A stretch of DNA of 64,000 nucleotides from Nonomuraea coxensis DSM 45129 (GCF_019397265.1 NZ_CP068985.1:1612001-1676000); one strand, 5' to 3'. Positions 52,036 to 62,541 are shown, counted from the stretch's first letter. Made by a program: numbers and translations. The notes: generated by a model from the sequence alone, not told the origin.

Positions 52036-52743
52036 ATGGTGGAGATTCGCGCGGCGACGGTGTTGCCGGCCCGGCGGGAGCCGATCGAGCTGCACACGGC
52101 CGACGGCCTGACCCTGGTCGGCGAGCTGGCCCTGCCGGCCGGCCGCCCTCCGGTCGCGACGCTGGTGACCCTGCATCCGCTGCCGACCCACGGCGGCTTC
52201 ATGGACAGCCACCTCTACAAGAAGGCGGCCAACCGGCTGCCGGCCCTCGCCGACCTGGCGGTGCTGCGGTTCAACACGCGCGGCACCTCCTCCGAGCGCG
52301 GCACCTCCGAGGGGGCCTTCGACCGGGGCGAGGGCGAGCGGTTCGACGTGGCGGCCGCGCTGGAGTACGCCGAGTTCCACGACCTGCCGCGCGTCTGGGT
52401 GGTCGGCTGGTCGTTCGGCACCGAGCTGGCGCTCAAGTGGGCGCACGACCCGCTGGTGGAGGGCGCGATCCTGCTCTCGCCGCCGCTGCACAGGGCCACC
52501 GACGACGATCTCGACGCCTGGGCGGCCTTCGGCAGGCCGCTGGTCGCGCTGGTGCCGGAGTTCGACGACTACCTGCGGCCGGAGGAGGCGCGCAAGCGTT
52601 TCGCGCGGGTGCCGCAGGCCGAGGTCGTCGGCGTCGAGGGCGCCAAGCACCTGTGGGTGGGGGAGCCGTACGTGCGGATCGTGCTCGACGAGATCGTCAA
52701 GCGGGTCAACCCGGCCGCCTCTCCGCTGCCCACGAAGGTCTGA
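52036..52743 (+). CDS. Alpha/beta hydrolase
   Basis: 235 residues. Nucleophile elbow GWSFG with Ser126. The oxyanion region follows the TLHPLPTHGG strand, the acid is probably in VPEFDDYL, and the catalytic His is in EGAKHLWVG. The layout resembles the dienelactone-hydrolase/YqiA-like group. CGAAAGGAA precedes ATG 52036. Substrate unknown. Confidence 0.88.
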   Translation: MVEIRAATVLPARREPIELHTADGLTLVGELALPAGRPPVATLVTLHPLPTHGGFMDSHLYKKAANRLPALADLAVLRFNTRGTSSERGTSEGAFDRGEGERFDVAAALEYAEFHDLPRVWVVGWSFGTELALKWAHDPLVEGAILLSPPLHRATDDDLDAWAAFGRPLVALVPEFDDYLRPEEARKRFARVPQAEVVGVEGAKHLWVGEPYVRIVLDEIVKRVNPAASPLPTKV

Positions 52744-52914
52744 CGACTTTTTGCGCGCGAACGCGAGCTTTGAAGCTTTTCGTGAACATAATGAGCAGAA
52801 CTCTGGACTCGGCGTCTGACACAGGGTGACAATCCGATCGTCAACCGAAGATCGTGGAGACGCCGGACGGTCTTCGTTCCGCGCGTAACCCCTGCTCAGC
52901 ATGGGCGAGGACAG

Positions 52915-55900
52915 ATGCGGGTCGTGCGTTTACTGGGTGCGGCGGCGATGGCGTTTCCGATGGCGGCGGTGGTCCTGACACAGGCCCCGCCCGCCGCGGC
53001 CGAGACCCCTCCGGCGGCGCATGCCGCGGCGCCGCCGGAGCAGGCCGGGCCGCCCGGCCAGGAGGGCGCGGAGCGGCGGGCGTCCGCTCTCGCCCGGCGG
53101 GACAACCGGGTCGTCGAGATCGAGTCCATGCGCGGCGAGACCCGCCGCGTCTTCGCCAAGCCGGACGGCACGTTCACGCTGGAGCAGCACGTACGCCCCG
53201 TCCAGGTCCGCAGGGACGGCGGCTGGGTGCCCGTGGACACCACGCTCCGCCTGCGCCAGGACGGCGCCGTCGAGCCGGTCGCCGCCGCGGTCGGGGTCAC
53301 CTTCTCCGGCGGCGGCAGCGGCCCGCTGGCCCGCCTGTCGCGCGGCGGCAAGACTCTGGAGCTCGGCTGGACCGGCCCGCTGCCGAAGCCCGTGCTGAAC
53401 GGCGACACCGCCACCTACGCCGAGGTCAGGCCGGGCGTCGACCTCCAGGTCACGGCCGACGTGGACGGCTTCTCGCACCTGCTCGTCGTCAAGACGCGGG
53501 AGGCGGCGGCGGCCCTGACCGAGCTGGCGTACCCGCTGGCCGCCGAGGGACTGACGGTCAAGACCGACGCCGTGGGCAACCTGCGGGCGCTCGACGAGGC
53601 CGGCGGCGCGCTCTTCCTCGCCCCCACCCCCAAGATGTGGGACTCCGAGGGCATGACCAGCCCGCAGGCGCTCAAGGAGGGCCGCTCGCCCGAGGCCCGC
53701 GAGGCCACGATGGGCGTGACGGTCAAGGGCCGCGAGCTGCGGCTCAAGCCGGACCGCGCGATGCTGACGGACCCGGGGACCCGCTTCCCCGTCTACCTCG
53801 ACCCCTACTTCTCGGCCCCGCGCGGCTCGTGGACCGCGGTCTGGAGCAACTGGCCGAACTCCAACTACCTCAACTCCAGCGACGTCGCCCGCGTGGGGCA
53901 CGTCGAGTCGCAGAAGAACCGCTCGTTCTTCCAGATGGCGACCGGCGCGACCATCCACGGCAAGCAGATCGTCAAGGCGACGCTGCGGACGTACGAGACG
54001 TGGTCGTACTCGTGCAGCGCCCGCAAGGTCGAGGCGTGGGGCACCGGCGCGATCAGCTCCAGCACCACCTGGAACAAGCAGCCGTCCTGGACCAGGCTGC
54101 TGAGCACGGTCAACGTGGCCAAGGGCTGGGGCTCCTCCTGCCTGCCGGGCGGCGTCGAGTTCGACATCACCTCCTGGGCCGCCGACGCCGCCTCCAAGAA
54201 GTGGAACACGATGACCGTCGGCCTCCGGGCCACCAGCGAGACCGACGTGTACGCCTGGAAGAAGTTCAAGAACAACCCGACCGCGGTCATCGAGTACAAC
54301 TCCATCCCCACCGACCCGGTCGCCGCCGACGTCTGGTCGGACCCGGGCGGGCCCTGCGTCTCCGGTGACGACCGTCCGGTCATCAGCACGGCCACGCCCA
54401 AGCTGTGGGCCAAGCTCAAGGACGCCGACAACTCGGTCAAGGGCCGCTTCGAGTGGTACAACGCCGCCGGCGTGAAGACCGGCGAGTACGTCACCGCCAC
54501 CGGCTCCTCCGGCACCGCCTTCGCCGCCACCGTCCCGGCCAGCCTGTACGCGGACGGCGCCCTGGTCCGCTGGCGGGTACGCGCCGAGGACGGCAGCGCC
54601 ACCAGCGCCTGGAGCCCGTGGTGCGAGGCCACGGTGGACGCCACCGCGCCCGGCCAGCAGCCCACGGTCGCCTCGCCCGAGTACCCGGAGAACTCCTGGT
54701 CCGACGGCCTCGGCCTGGCGGGGACGTTCAGCTTCGGCCCCAACGGCGTCACCGACGTGGCCTCCTACCTCTACGGGGTCGACACCAGCCCCACCACCGC
54801 GGTCGCGGCGGGCGAGGAAGGCAAGGCCACGGTCCAGATCACCCCGCGGCACGACGGCCCCAACGTGCTGTCGGTCCGCAGCAAGGACCGCGCCGGGCAG
54901 CTCGGCCCGATCCGCACGTACGTCTTCAACGTCAACTCCGGCCGCCCGCCGGCCGGGCACTGGCCGCTCGACGAGGGCCAGGGCGGCACCGCCGCCGACG
55001 CGGGAGGCACGCACCCCGCGACCCTGACCGGCGCGACGTGGACGACCGGCCGCACCGGCTCGGCGCTGCGCCTGGCCAACGGCTCCGCAGCGACGTCCGG
55101 CCCGGTCCTCGACACGAGCCGCAACTTCACCGTGGCCGCCTGGGCCCGCCTGACCTCCAACGCCGCCACCGCGACCCTGCTCACCCAGGAGGGCGGCAGG
55201 ACGGGCGCGTTCGCCCTGCAGTACTCCAAGAGCGACGACCGCTGGGCGTTCACCCGCGCCGCCGCCGACGCCGACGGCGCCGCGACCGTGCGCGCCCTGT
55301 CGGCCGCCGCGCCCCGGCTGAACGAGTGGACCCACCTGGCCGGCGTCTACGACACGGCGTCCCGGCAGCTCTCGCTCTACGTCAACGGCCGCCTGGAGTC
55401 CTCGGTCGCCTTCACCCAGCCGTGGAACGCCACCGGCCCGTTCGTCGCCGGCCGCGGCAGGGCGGCGGGAGCGGCGGCCGAGTTCTGGCCGGGCGACGTG
55501 GACGACGTGCGCGCCTACGGCCGGGCCGTGTTCGCCGACGAGGTCGCCGACCTGATCAACAGCGCGTCCACCCTGGTCGGCCACTGGAAGCTGGACGAGG
55601 AGAGCGGCACCGCGGCCGCCGACTCCTCCGGCAAGGGCACGCCCGCCACGCTCACCGGGACCGCGTCCTGGACCTTCGGCTGGCTGGACGGCGCGCTCGC
55701 GTTCGACGGCGTCACCGGCGCGGCCCAGACCACCAAGCCCGCGGTCTCCACGGCCACCGGCTTCACCGTCGCCCTGTGGACCCAGCTCGACCACCTGCCC
55801 ACCAAGGACGCCGCCGCCGTGTCCCAGACGGGCAACCGGGCCGCCGGGTTCCAGCTCGGCTACGACACCGCGCAGCAGCGCTGGGTGTTCGGGATGGCCT

Positions 55901-56211
55901 CGGCCGACACCGACACCGCGACCCTCGTACGGACCCGCTCCGACTCCCTCGCCAACCCGATGGAGTGGACCCACCTGGCCGGCGTCTACGACGCCCTGAC
56001 CGGCCAGCTCCGCATCTACGTCAACGGCCGCCTGTCCGCCACCACCGTCACCTCTCACACCAGCACCTGGAACGCCACCGGACCGCTGCAGCTGGGCCGG
56101 ACCAGGAGCGCAGGCGCCCTGACCGGCTACTGGCCGGGCACCGTCGACGACGTCCGCACCTACGACGGAGTGCTCAACGCCGATCAGATCGCCCAGCTCG
56201 CCGCCCAATAA
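52915..56211 (+). CDS. Large secreted protein with DNRLRE-like and two LamG domains
   Basis: 1098 residues. Signal peptide to about residue 28 (APPAAAE cleavage region), then a beta-rich N-terminal region. A DNRLRE/CBM96-like domain lies at about 290-470 (FFQMATGATIHGKQIVKATLRTYE, ITSWAADAAS), followed by an Ig-like part. Two LamG (concanavalin-fold) domains are near 680-880 and 888-1098, each starting GHW-x-LDE and ending in a GDVDDVR or GTVDDVR strand. No catalytic motif. ATG 52915 after GCGAGGA; the upstream 171 bases hold a possible -10 CATAAT at 52787-52792. It precedes the RHS gene by 63 bases and is probably cotranscribed. Confidence 0.88.
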   Translation: MRVVRLLGAAAMAFPMAAVVLTQAPPAAAETPPAAHAAAPPEQAGPPGQEGAERRASALARRDNRVVEIESMRGETRRVFAKPDGTFTLEQHVRPVQVRRDGGWVPVDTTLRLRQDGAVEPVAAAVGVTFSGGGSGPLARLSRGGKTLELGWTGPLPKPVLNGDTATYAEVRPGVDLQVTADVDGFSHLLVVKTREAAAALTELAYPLAAEGLTVKTDAVGNLRALDEAGGALFLAPTPKMWDSEGMTSPQALKEGRSPEAREATMGVTVKGRELRLKPDRAMLTDPGTRFPVYLDPYFSAPRGSWTAVWSNWPNSNYLNSSDVARVGHVESQKNRSFFQMATGATIHGKQIVKATLRTYETWSYSCSARKVEAWGTGAISSSTTWNKQPSWTRLLSTVNVAKGWGSSCLPGGVEFDITSWAADAASKKWNTMTVGLRATSETDVYAWKKFKNNPTAVIEYNSIPTDPVAADVWSDPGGPCVSGDDRPVISTATPKLWAKLKDADNSVKGRFEWYNAAGVKTGEYVTATGSSGTAFAATVPASLYADGALVRWRVRAEDGSATSAWSPWCEATVDATAPGQQPTVASPEYPENSWSDGLGLAGTFSFGPNGVTDVASYLYGVDTSPTTAVAAGEEGKATVQITPRHDGPNVLSVRSKDRAGQLGPIRTYVFNVNSGRPPAGHWPLDEGQGGTAADAGGTHPATLTGATWTTGRTGSALRLANGSAATSGPVLDTSRNFTVAAWARLTSNAATATLLTQEGGRTGAFALQYSKSDDRWAFTRAAADADGAATVRALSAAAPRLNEWTHLAGVYDTASRQLSLYVNGRLESSVAFTQPWNATGPFVAGRGRAAGAAAEFWPGDVDDVRAYGRAVFADEVADLINSASTLVGHWKLDEESGTAAADSSGKGTPATLTGTASWTFGWLDGALAFDGVTGAAQTTKPAVSTATGFTVALWTQLDHLPTKDAAAVSQTGNRAAGFQLGYDTAQQRWVFGMASADTDTATLVRTRSDSLANPMEWTHLAGVYDALTGQLRIYVNGRLSATTVTSHTSTWNATGPLQLGRTRSAGALTGYWPGTVDDVRTYDGVLNADQIAQLAAQ

Positions 56212-56274
56212 ATCCGTTTCTTTTCGCCCAGTACACCCCCTCGAAGAGCCAGCATCACCCGACTGGGAGAGTTC

Positions 56275-59200
56275 ATGGATCTGCCGAGTGAGTTAGAGCT
56301 GCCCGAATCCCGCTGGAACCGCCCTCCGGAAACCCCGGAAGTCGCCGACGCCCCCGACCCCTACTGGAACCGCTTCCTCCACCCGAAGCCCGAGTCCCCC
56401 TGGCCGCGCCGCCTGGCGACGCTCCTCTCCGTCATCCTCGTCGTCCCCATGGCGTACGCCATGCCCGCCGAGGCCGCACCACGCCCCGCTCCCCGGGTGC
56501 AGAAGGAGACCCCGGTCAAGGGCACCAAGGTCCCCGTCCTGCCCCCGCTGGAGAACCCGGTCGCCAAGCAGGCATGGACGGCCGCGCCCGGCGTGAGCTG
56601 GCCGAAGCCGCAGACCGTCGAGCTGGGCGGCGCGGACGCCGCGGCGCGGACCCTCGCCGCCGGCGACTTCCCGATCAGGCTGGCCCCGCCGCAGAAGGCC
56701 GCCAAGAACGCCACGTCCGCCGAGGCGGCGGAGGCGGCGACCCCCGTCAAGGTCGAGCTGCTCGACCCCGCCAAGTCCGACCGGCTCGGCCTGACGATGC
56801 GCGTCTCCCCGGCCGAGAACGGGGTGGCCGCCCGCTCGGCCGGCCAGGCGACGACCAGGCTCCAGATCGACTACTCCGGCTTCCGCTACGCCTACGGCGG
56901 CGACTACGGCGCCCGCCTGCGCGTGGTCAAGCTGGAGGAGTGCGCGCTCACCGGCGCGGCGGACTGCCCGCAGCCCACGCCGGTCAAGAGCGAGAACAAC
57001 GCGGCGAACGGCACGGTGACCGCCGAGGTCGAGACGGCCGGCCTGTACGCGGTGACCGCCGCCGCCTCGGGCCCGTCCGGCGACCACGCCGCCACCTCCC
57101 TGTCGGCCGCGTCCGACTGGAGCGTCGGTACCCAGTCCGGCGACTTCAGCTGGGGCTACGAGATGCGCGTGCCCCCGTCGCTGGGCGGCGAGGAGCCGGA
57201 GATCGCGCTCGGCTACTCCTCGCAGAGCGTGGACGGGCGCACCGTCTCCACCAACAACCAGACGTCCTGGGCCGGGGAGGGCTTCGAGCTGAACCCCGGC
57301 GGCTTCGTCGAGCGCCGGTACAAGTCGTGCATGCTCGACGGCAAGAAGACCGGCGACCTGTGCTGGGACCAGGACAACGCCATCATGTCGCTCGGCGACT
57401 CGTCGGTCGAGCTGGTCAAGGACGCCACCACCAAGCAGTGGCGGCCCAAGCGCGACGACGGCACCAGGATCGAGCTGCTCACCGGCGCCACCAACGGCGA
57501 CAACAACGGCGAGTACTGGCGGGTCACCACGCCGGACGGCGCCCAGTACACCTTCGGCCTGAACCGGCTGCCCGGCTGGGCCAGCGGCAAGGCCGAGACC
57601 AAGTCGGTGCAGACCGTGCCGGTGTTCGGCAACAACAGCGGTGAGCCCTGCTACAACAGCACCCCGGCCAACGCCTGGTGCCAGCAGGCCTACCGGTGGA
57701 ACCTCGACTACGAGGTGGACACGCACGGCAACGCCACCACGTACTGGTACGAGCGCGAGACCAACTACTACGGCCGCAACATGAAGCCGGAGCAGGGCAC
57801 CCAGTACGTGCGCGGCGCGTACCTCACCCGCATCGACTACGGCTACCTGAGCAACGAGCTGTTCACCAAGCAGCCGGCCGCCCGCGTGGTGTTCGACGTG
57901 GCCGAGCGCTGCCTGCCCAGCGGCTCGATCACCTGCGCGCCCGAGCAGCTCAAGAAGGAGACCGCGAGCCACTGGCCGGACGTGCCGTTCGACCAGATCT
58001 GCGACAGCGGGGTGAAGTGCACCGACCGCCTCGCGCCGACGTTCTTCACCCGCAAGCGGCTGGCCAAGGTCACCACGCAGGTGCGCAACAGCGCGGGCCA
58101 GTTCGCCCCGGTGGACTCGTGGGCGCTGACGCACCAGTTCCCCGCCTCCGGCGACGGGATGAGCCCGGCGCTGTGGCTGGCCTCCATCCGGCAGACCGGC
58201 CACGTGGGCGGCACGATCACGTTGCCGCCGGTGACGTTCACCGGCGTGCAGCTGCCCAACAGGGTCGACTCGAACGAGGGCCGGGCGCCGCTGGTCAAGT
58301 GGCGGGTGCAGGCCATCGGCAACGAGTACGGCGGCGAGCTGCGGATCAACTACTCGGCGGCCGACTGCAAGCCGGGGGACGTGCCCGCGGCCGACAGGAA
58401 CACCAGGCGCTGTTTCCCGCAGCGCTGGGCCCCGCCGAACGAGCCTGAGGTCACCGACTGGTTCCACAAGTACCTGGTGACCCAGACCCTTGAGGTGGAC
58501 CGGGTGGCCGGCTCGCCGAACGTGGTCACCGACTACGAGTACCTCGACGGCGCGGCCTGGCACTACGCCGAGAACATCCTGGTCAAGCCCGAGCACCGCA
58601 CGTGGGCCGACTATCGCGGCTACGGCCGGGTCCGCGTCCGCCAGGGCGACGGGCAGGACGGCAAGCGCACGCTGACGGAGTTCCGCTACTTCCGCGGCAT
58701 GCACGGCGACAAGCTGGCCGACGGCTCCAAGCGCAGCGTCCAGGTGGAGGACTCCGAGGGCGTCAAGCGGGACGACCTCGACCAGCTCGCCGGGTTCGAG
58801 CGGGAGGAGATCCTCTTCGACGGTGACGGCGGCGCGACGCTGACCGCGACCGTGCAGGACGCCTGGTCGGCCAAGACGGCCGAGTCCACGCAGGGCGGCG
58901 TCACCAAGACCGCGCACGTGGTGCAGCCCGCGTCCATGGTCACCCGCACCGCGGTGGCGGGCGGCAAGTGGCGGCGTACCGGCGAGGACCGCACGTACGA
59001 CACCAAGGGCCTGCTGATGCAGGTCGAGGAGAAGGGCGACCTGGCCACCGCCGACGACGACCAGTGCATCCGCTACACCTACGCCCGCAACGACACGAGC
59101 TGGATGCTCGACTTCCCCAGCCGGGTGCAGAAGGTCGCGACCGGCTGCGCCACCGGGATCGCCAAGCTGGCCGCCGAGGAGGTCCTCTCCGACGAGAAGA

Positions 59201-62200
59201 TCCAGTACGACGGCCAGTCGCACGGCCAGGCCCCGACCAAGGGCGATGTGACCACGGTGCAGGAGCTCGTCTCGCCCGACGGGCAGACGATCACCGGCAG
59301 CGCCCGCACGTACGACGCCTACGGCCGCGAGACCAGCGAGACCGACCCGGTCGGCACCAAGTCCGTCACCACCTACGTCCCGGCCTCCGGCGCCCTGCCG
59401 ACGGAGACCACCGAGACCAACCAGCTCGGCCACACCGAGCGCACCCTGCTCGAACCGGCCTGGGGCGAGCCGACCGCCGAGATCGACGCCGCGGGCCGGC
59501 GCGTGGACATGGAGTACGACGCGCTCGGCCGGCTCGTCAAGGTCTGGCAGCCGGACCGCAGCAAGGCCGCCAACCAGTCGCCCAGCACCGAGTTCTCCTA
59601 CCAGGTGCGCAACGACGGCCCCAGCGTGGTCACGACCAGGACGCTGAACGCCGACGGCAGCTACACCACCAGTCACGAGCTGTTCGACGGCCTGATGCGC
59701 GAGCGCCAGACCCAGGAACCCGCTCCCGTCGACGACCAGACGCAGGATCCGGCGCTGCGCGACGGGCGCACGATCACCGACACCTTCTACAACTCCCAGG
59801 GCGAGGAGCACAAGGTCAACACCGGCTACTTCGCCACCGGCAACCCGTCCACCGAGCTGCTCGCGGTGGCCGACGCCGCCGTCCCCACTCAGGTCGTGTC
59901 GCTGTACGACGGCGCGGGTGAGGTCAACGCCGAGGTCTTCAAGGTCAAGGGCGTGGAGAAGTACCGCGTCTCGGTCAAGGACCAGGGCGACCGGCTGGAC
60001 ATCACGCCGCTGCCGGGCGACACCGCCACCACCCGGATCGGCGACGCGCACGACCGGCTCGTCGAGCTGCGCCAGTACAAGGGCTCGACCCCGACCGGCG
60101 AGTACGAGTCCACCAAGTACACCTACGACCGCGCCGGCCGGCTGGCGACGGTGACCGACGCGGCGGGCAACGTCTGGCGGCACCACTACGACCTGCGCGG
60201 CAGGGAGATCAGGACGGAGGACCCCGACAAGGGCGTCACGACCACCACGTACAACGACGCCGACGAGATCGTCACCACCACCGACGCGCGCGGCAGGACC
60301 CTGTGGTACGGCTACGACGCCCTCGGCCGCAAGACGCAGCTGCGCGAGGGCTCGGCGACCGGCACGCTGCTGGCCGAGTGGAAGTACGACGGGCTGGCCA
60401 GGGGCCACATGCACGCCGCCATCCGGTACGTGGACGGGCAGGCGTACACGGCCGAGATCAACAACATCGACGCCGACTACCGCACGCTCCGCCAGACCGT
60501 GACCATCCCGGCACGGGAGGGCAAGCTCGCGGGTTCCTACCAGCTCAACACCCGCTACACGCTCGACGACCAGGTCCAGTCGATCAGCTTCCCGGCCGGC
60601 GGCGGCCTGGACGCGGAGTCGGTCGTCTACAGCTACGACGGGCTGAACCAGCCGGTCAAGGTCACCGGCCTGTCGGCCTACGTGAGCGCGGCCCGCTACA
60701 GCAAGCTCGGCGAGACCCTCCAGTACGAGCTGGGCGAGGGCAGCAAGAAGACCTGGCTGACCTACACCCACGACGAGGGCACCCGCAGGCTCACCGGCAT
60801 GCGGCTGGACCGGGCCGGCGCGCCCGCCGGCGACCTGGACCTGTCCTACACCTATGACGCGGCCGGCAACGTCACCAAGATCGCCGACCGGGCGGTCCAG
60901 GACACCCAGTGCTTCACCCACGACCATCTGCGCCGGCTGACCTCCGCGTGGACGGCCACTGACGACTGCGCGAGCGGCGCCCCGGAGTCCGGCAAGATCG
61001 GCGGCGTGGCCCCGTACGCGGTCAGCTATGCCTACGACGTCACCGGCAACCGGACGAAGGAGACCAAGCACGCCTGGGGCGGCGCCTCCGAGCAGGTGCG
61101 CACCTACACCTACCCGGCGCCCGGCAGCAAGCAGCCGCACGCGCTGCAGAGCGTCGGCGCCGACCTGTTCGGCTACGACGAGGCCGGCAACACCACCAGG
61201 CGCAAGGTCGGCAGCGCCGACCAGACCCTGGCCTGGGACGCCGAAGGCAACCTGGAGTCGGTGACCGAGGGCGGCAGGACGACCTCGTTCGTCTACGACG
61301 CCGACGGCGACCGGCTGCTGCGCAAGACGCCCACCGACGCCACCCTCTACATCGACGACATGGAGCTGCGGCTCGACTACGCCAAGAACACCGTCGAGCA
61401 GACCCGCTACTACACCATCGGCGGCGAGGCCATCGCGGTGCGCACGCCGGACAACCAGCTCTACTTCATGGCCAACGACCACCAGGGCACGGCGCAGGCC
61501 ATGGTGAACGCCGGCACCGGTGACGTGGCGATCCGCAGGCAGAGCCCGTTCGGCGAGGACCGCGGGTCACCACCGCCGTGGTGGCCGGGACAGCGCGGCT
61601 TCGTCGGCGGCACCAAGGACGCCACCACCGGGCTCGTGCACCTCGGCGCCCGCGAGTACGACCCCGTCAACGGCCGCTTCCTCTCGGTGGACCCGATCAT
61701 CGACGAGGGAGAGCCGCAGCAGCTCAACGCCTACGCCTACGCCAACAACAGCCCCGTCACGATGAGCGACCCCGACGGCCAGCTCTTCTGGTTCGTGGTC
61801 GGCATCGCGGCGCGGATAGCGGCGCGCGAGCTGGCCAAGAGGCTGGCCGCGGCTGCGGCGCGGCGGGCCGCGGCGGCGGCGGCCAGGCGGGCGGCGCTCG
61901 CCGCGGCCCGACGCAGGGCCGCCGCCCTGGCCAGGAAGCGTGCCATCGAGGCGGCCAAGCGGCGGGCGGCGGAGGCCGCGAAGAAGCGGGCGGCCGCCGA
62001 GGCCAGGAAGAGAGCCGCGGAGGCCGCGAAGAAGCGGGCGGCCGCCGTGGCCAGGAGGAAGGCGGCGCTGGCCAGGCAGCGGGCCGCCGCGGCGGCGGCC
62101 CGGCGACGGGCGGCGGCAGCGGCACGGCGGGCCGACGCGGCCCGGCGGCGCGCGGCGGCCGCGCGCAGGGCGGTGACCAGGCGGGCCAGCAGACCGTCCA

Positions 62201-62541
62201 AGGCCACGGTCCGGCATCGTCCCGCCGTCCGCCCGACCAGCCGCAGGGCGGTTCAGCGGCAGTCGCCGCCGAAGGCCCAGCGCACGCCGCCGAACTCCTC
62301 CCAGCCGCGCGGGCTGAGCGAGGCGCAGAAGCGGTCGATCGACGAGCAGCTCGGCCGGGTGCGGCCCACGGGTTCGGGCACGAGGGCGGCTCCCAGGGAA
62401 TCCGACGGCATCGCCCACCAGGGCACCGGGTGGGGCCCGGCGGGCAAGGCGTACTCGTCGGAGACGCCGCGTTCGAAGATGCCGACGGTGATCTACCGCA
62501 TCTGGGAGATCTTCCGGCCGCCGGCGGTCCCGCCGAACTGA
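56275..62541 (+). CDS. RHS-repeat secreted protein with Ala/Arg-rich tail
   Basis: 2088 residues. A 38-residue polar N-terminus precedes a signal/anchor (RRLATLLSVILVVPMAYA). A SpvB-like N-terminal region follows (GDFSWGYEMRVPPSLGGEEPEIALGYSSQSVDG), then many YD/RHS repeats (YDALGRL, YDRAGRL, YDAAGNV). The core-end signature (GAREYDPVNGRFLSVDP, NAYAYANNSPVTMSDPDGQ) ends near residue 1836. The last 250 residues begin with an Ala/Arg/Lys-rich helix and end in a short unique tail. RHS cores form cocoons that hold a C-terminal toxin, but no known toxin motif is seen and no immunity gene follows. GGGAGAG precedes ATG 56275. Confidence 0.92.
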   Translation: MDLPSELELPESRWNRPPETPEVADAPDPYWNRFLHPKPESPWPRRLATLLSVILVVPMAYAMPAEAAPRPAPRVQKETPVKGTKVPVLPPLENPVAKQAWTAAPGVSWPKPQTVELGGADAAARTLAAGDFPIRLAPPQKAAKNATSAEAAEAATPVKVELLDPAKSDRLGLTMRVSPAENGVAARSAGQATTRLQIDYSGFRYAYGGDYGARLRVVKLEECALTGAADCPQPTPVKSENNAANGTVTAEVETAGLYAVTAAASGPSGDHAATSLSAASDWSVGTQSGDFSWGYEMRVPPSLGGEEPEIALGYSSQSVDGRTVSTNNQTSWAGEGFELNPGGFVERRYKSCMLDGKKTGDLCWDQDNAIMSLGDSSVELVKDATTKQWRPKRDDGTRIELLTGATNGDNNGEYWRVTTPDGAQYTFGLNRLPGWASGKAETKSVQTVPVFGNNSGEPCYNSTPANAWCQQAYRWNLDYEVDTHGNATTYWYERETNYYGRNMKPEQGTQYVRGAYLTRIDYGYLSNELFTKQPAARVVFDVAERCLPSGSITCAPEQLKKETASHWPDVPFDQICDSGVKCTDRLAPTFFTRKRLAKVTTQVRNSAGQFAPVDSWALTHQFPASGDGMSPALWLASIRQTGHVGGTITLPPVTFTGVQLPNRVDSNEGRAPLVKWRVQAIGNEYGGELRINYSAADCKPGDVPAADRNTRRCFPQRWAPPNEPEVTDWFHKYLVTQTLEVDRVAGSPNVVTDYEYLDGAAWHYAENILVKPEHRTWADYRGYGRVRVRQGDGQDGKRTLTEFRYFRGMHGDKLADGSKRSVQVEDSEGVKRDDLDQLAGFEREEILFDGDGGATLTATVQDAWSAKTAESTQGGVTKTAHVVQPASMVTRTAVAGGKWRRTGEDRTYDTKGLLMQVEEKGDLATADDDQCIRYTYARNDTSWMLDFPSRVQKVATGCATGIAKLAAEEVLSDEKIQYDGQSHGQAPTKGDVTTVQELVSPDGQTITGSARTYDAYGRETSETDPVGTKSVTTYVPASGALPTETTETNQLGHTERTLLEPAWGEPTAEIDAAGRRVDMEYDALGRLVKVWQPDRSKAANQSPSTEFSYQVRNDGPSVVTTRTLNADGSYTTSHELFDGLMRERQTQEPAPVDDQTQDPALRDGRTITDTFYNSQGEEHKVNTGYFATGNPSTELLAVADAAVPTQVVSLYDGAGEVNAEVFKVKGVEKYRVSVKDQGDRLDITPLPGDTATTRIGDAHDRLVELRQYKGSTPTGEYESTKYTYDRAGRLATVTDAAGNVWRHHYDLRGREIRTEDPDKGVTTTTYNDADEIVTTTDARGRTLWYGYDALGRKTQLREGSATGTLLAEWKYDGLARGHMHAAIRYVDGQAYTAEINNIDADYRTLRQTVTIPAREGKLAGSYQLNTRYTLDDQVQSISFPAGGGLDAESVVYSYDGLNQPVKVTGLSAYVSAARYSKLGETLQYELGEGSKKTWLTYTHDEGTRRLTGMRLDRAGAPAGDLDLSYTYDAAGNVTKIADRAVQDTQCFTHDHLRRLTSAWTATDDCASGAPESGKIGGVAPYAVSYAYDVTGNRTKETKHAWGGASEQVRTYTYPAPGSKQPHALQSVGADLFGYDEAGNTTRRKVGSADQTLAWDAEGNLESVTEGGRTTSFVYDADGDRLLRKTPTDATLYIDDMELRLDYAKNTVEQTRYYTIGGEAIAVRTPDNQLYFMANDHQGTAQAMVNAGTGDVAIRRQSPFGEDRGSPPPWWPGQRGFVGGTKDATTGLVHLGAREYDPVNGRFLSVDPIIDEGEPQQLNAYAYANNSPVTMSDPDGQLFWFVVGIAARIAARELAKRLAAAAARRAAAAAARRAALAAARRRAAALARKRAIEAAKRRAAEAAKKRAAAEARKRAAEAAKKRAAAVARRKAALARQRAAAAAARRRAAAAARRADAARRRAAAARRAVTRRASRPSKATVRHRPAVRPTSRRAVQRQSPPKAQRTPPNSSQPRGLSEAQKRSIDEQLGRVRPTGSGTRAAPRESDGIAHQGTGWGPAGKAYSSETPRSKMPTVIYRIWEIFRPPAVPPN
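61840..62180 (+). repeat. Ala/Arg/Lys codon-repeat tract in the RHS tail
   Basis: About 340 bases built almost entirely from GCG, GCC, CGG, AAG and AGG codons, giving AARRAAAAA- and AAKKRAAE-like runs. It encodes a long basic helix resembling histone H1 or coiled-coil tails. Confidence 0.8.

Noticed and set aside
52930-56208. Open frame of about 1092 codons antisense to the LamG protein
   Set aside because: Low-complexity composition typical of the opposite strand in high-GC DNA; the plus frame has clear domains and a ribosome binding site.
56293-61482. Open frame of about 1729 codons on the minus strand under the RHS gene
   Set aside because: It is the antisense shadow of a GC-rich gene: composition is Gly/Val/Leu/Arg-rich without domains, while the plus frame has a signal peptide and RHS repeats.
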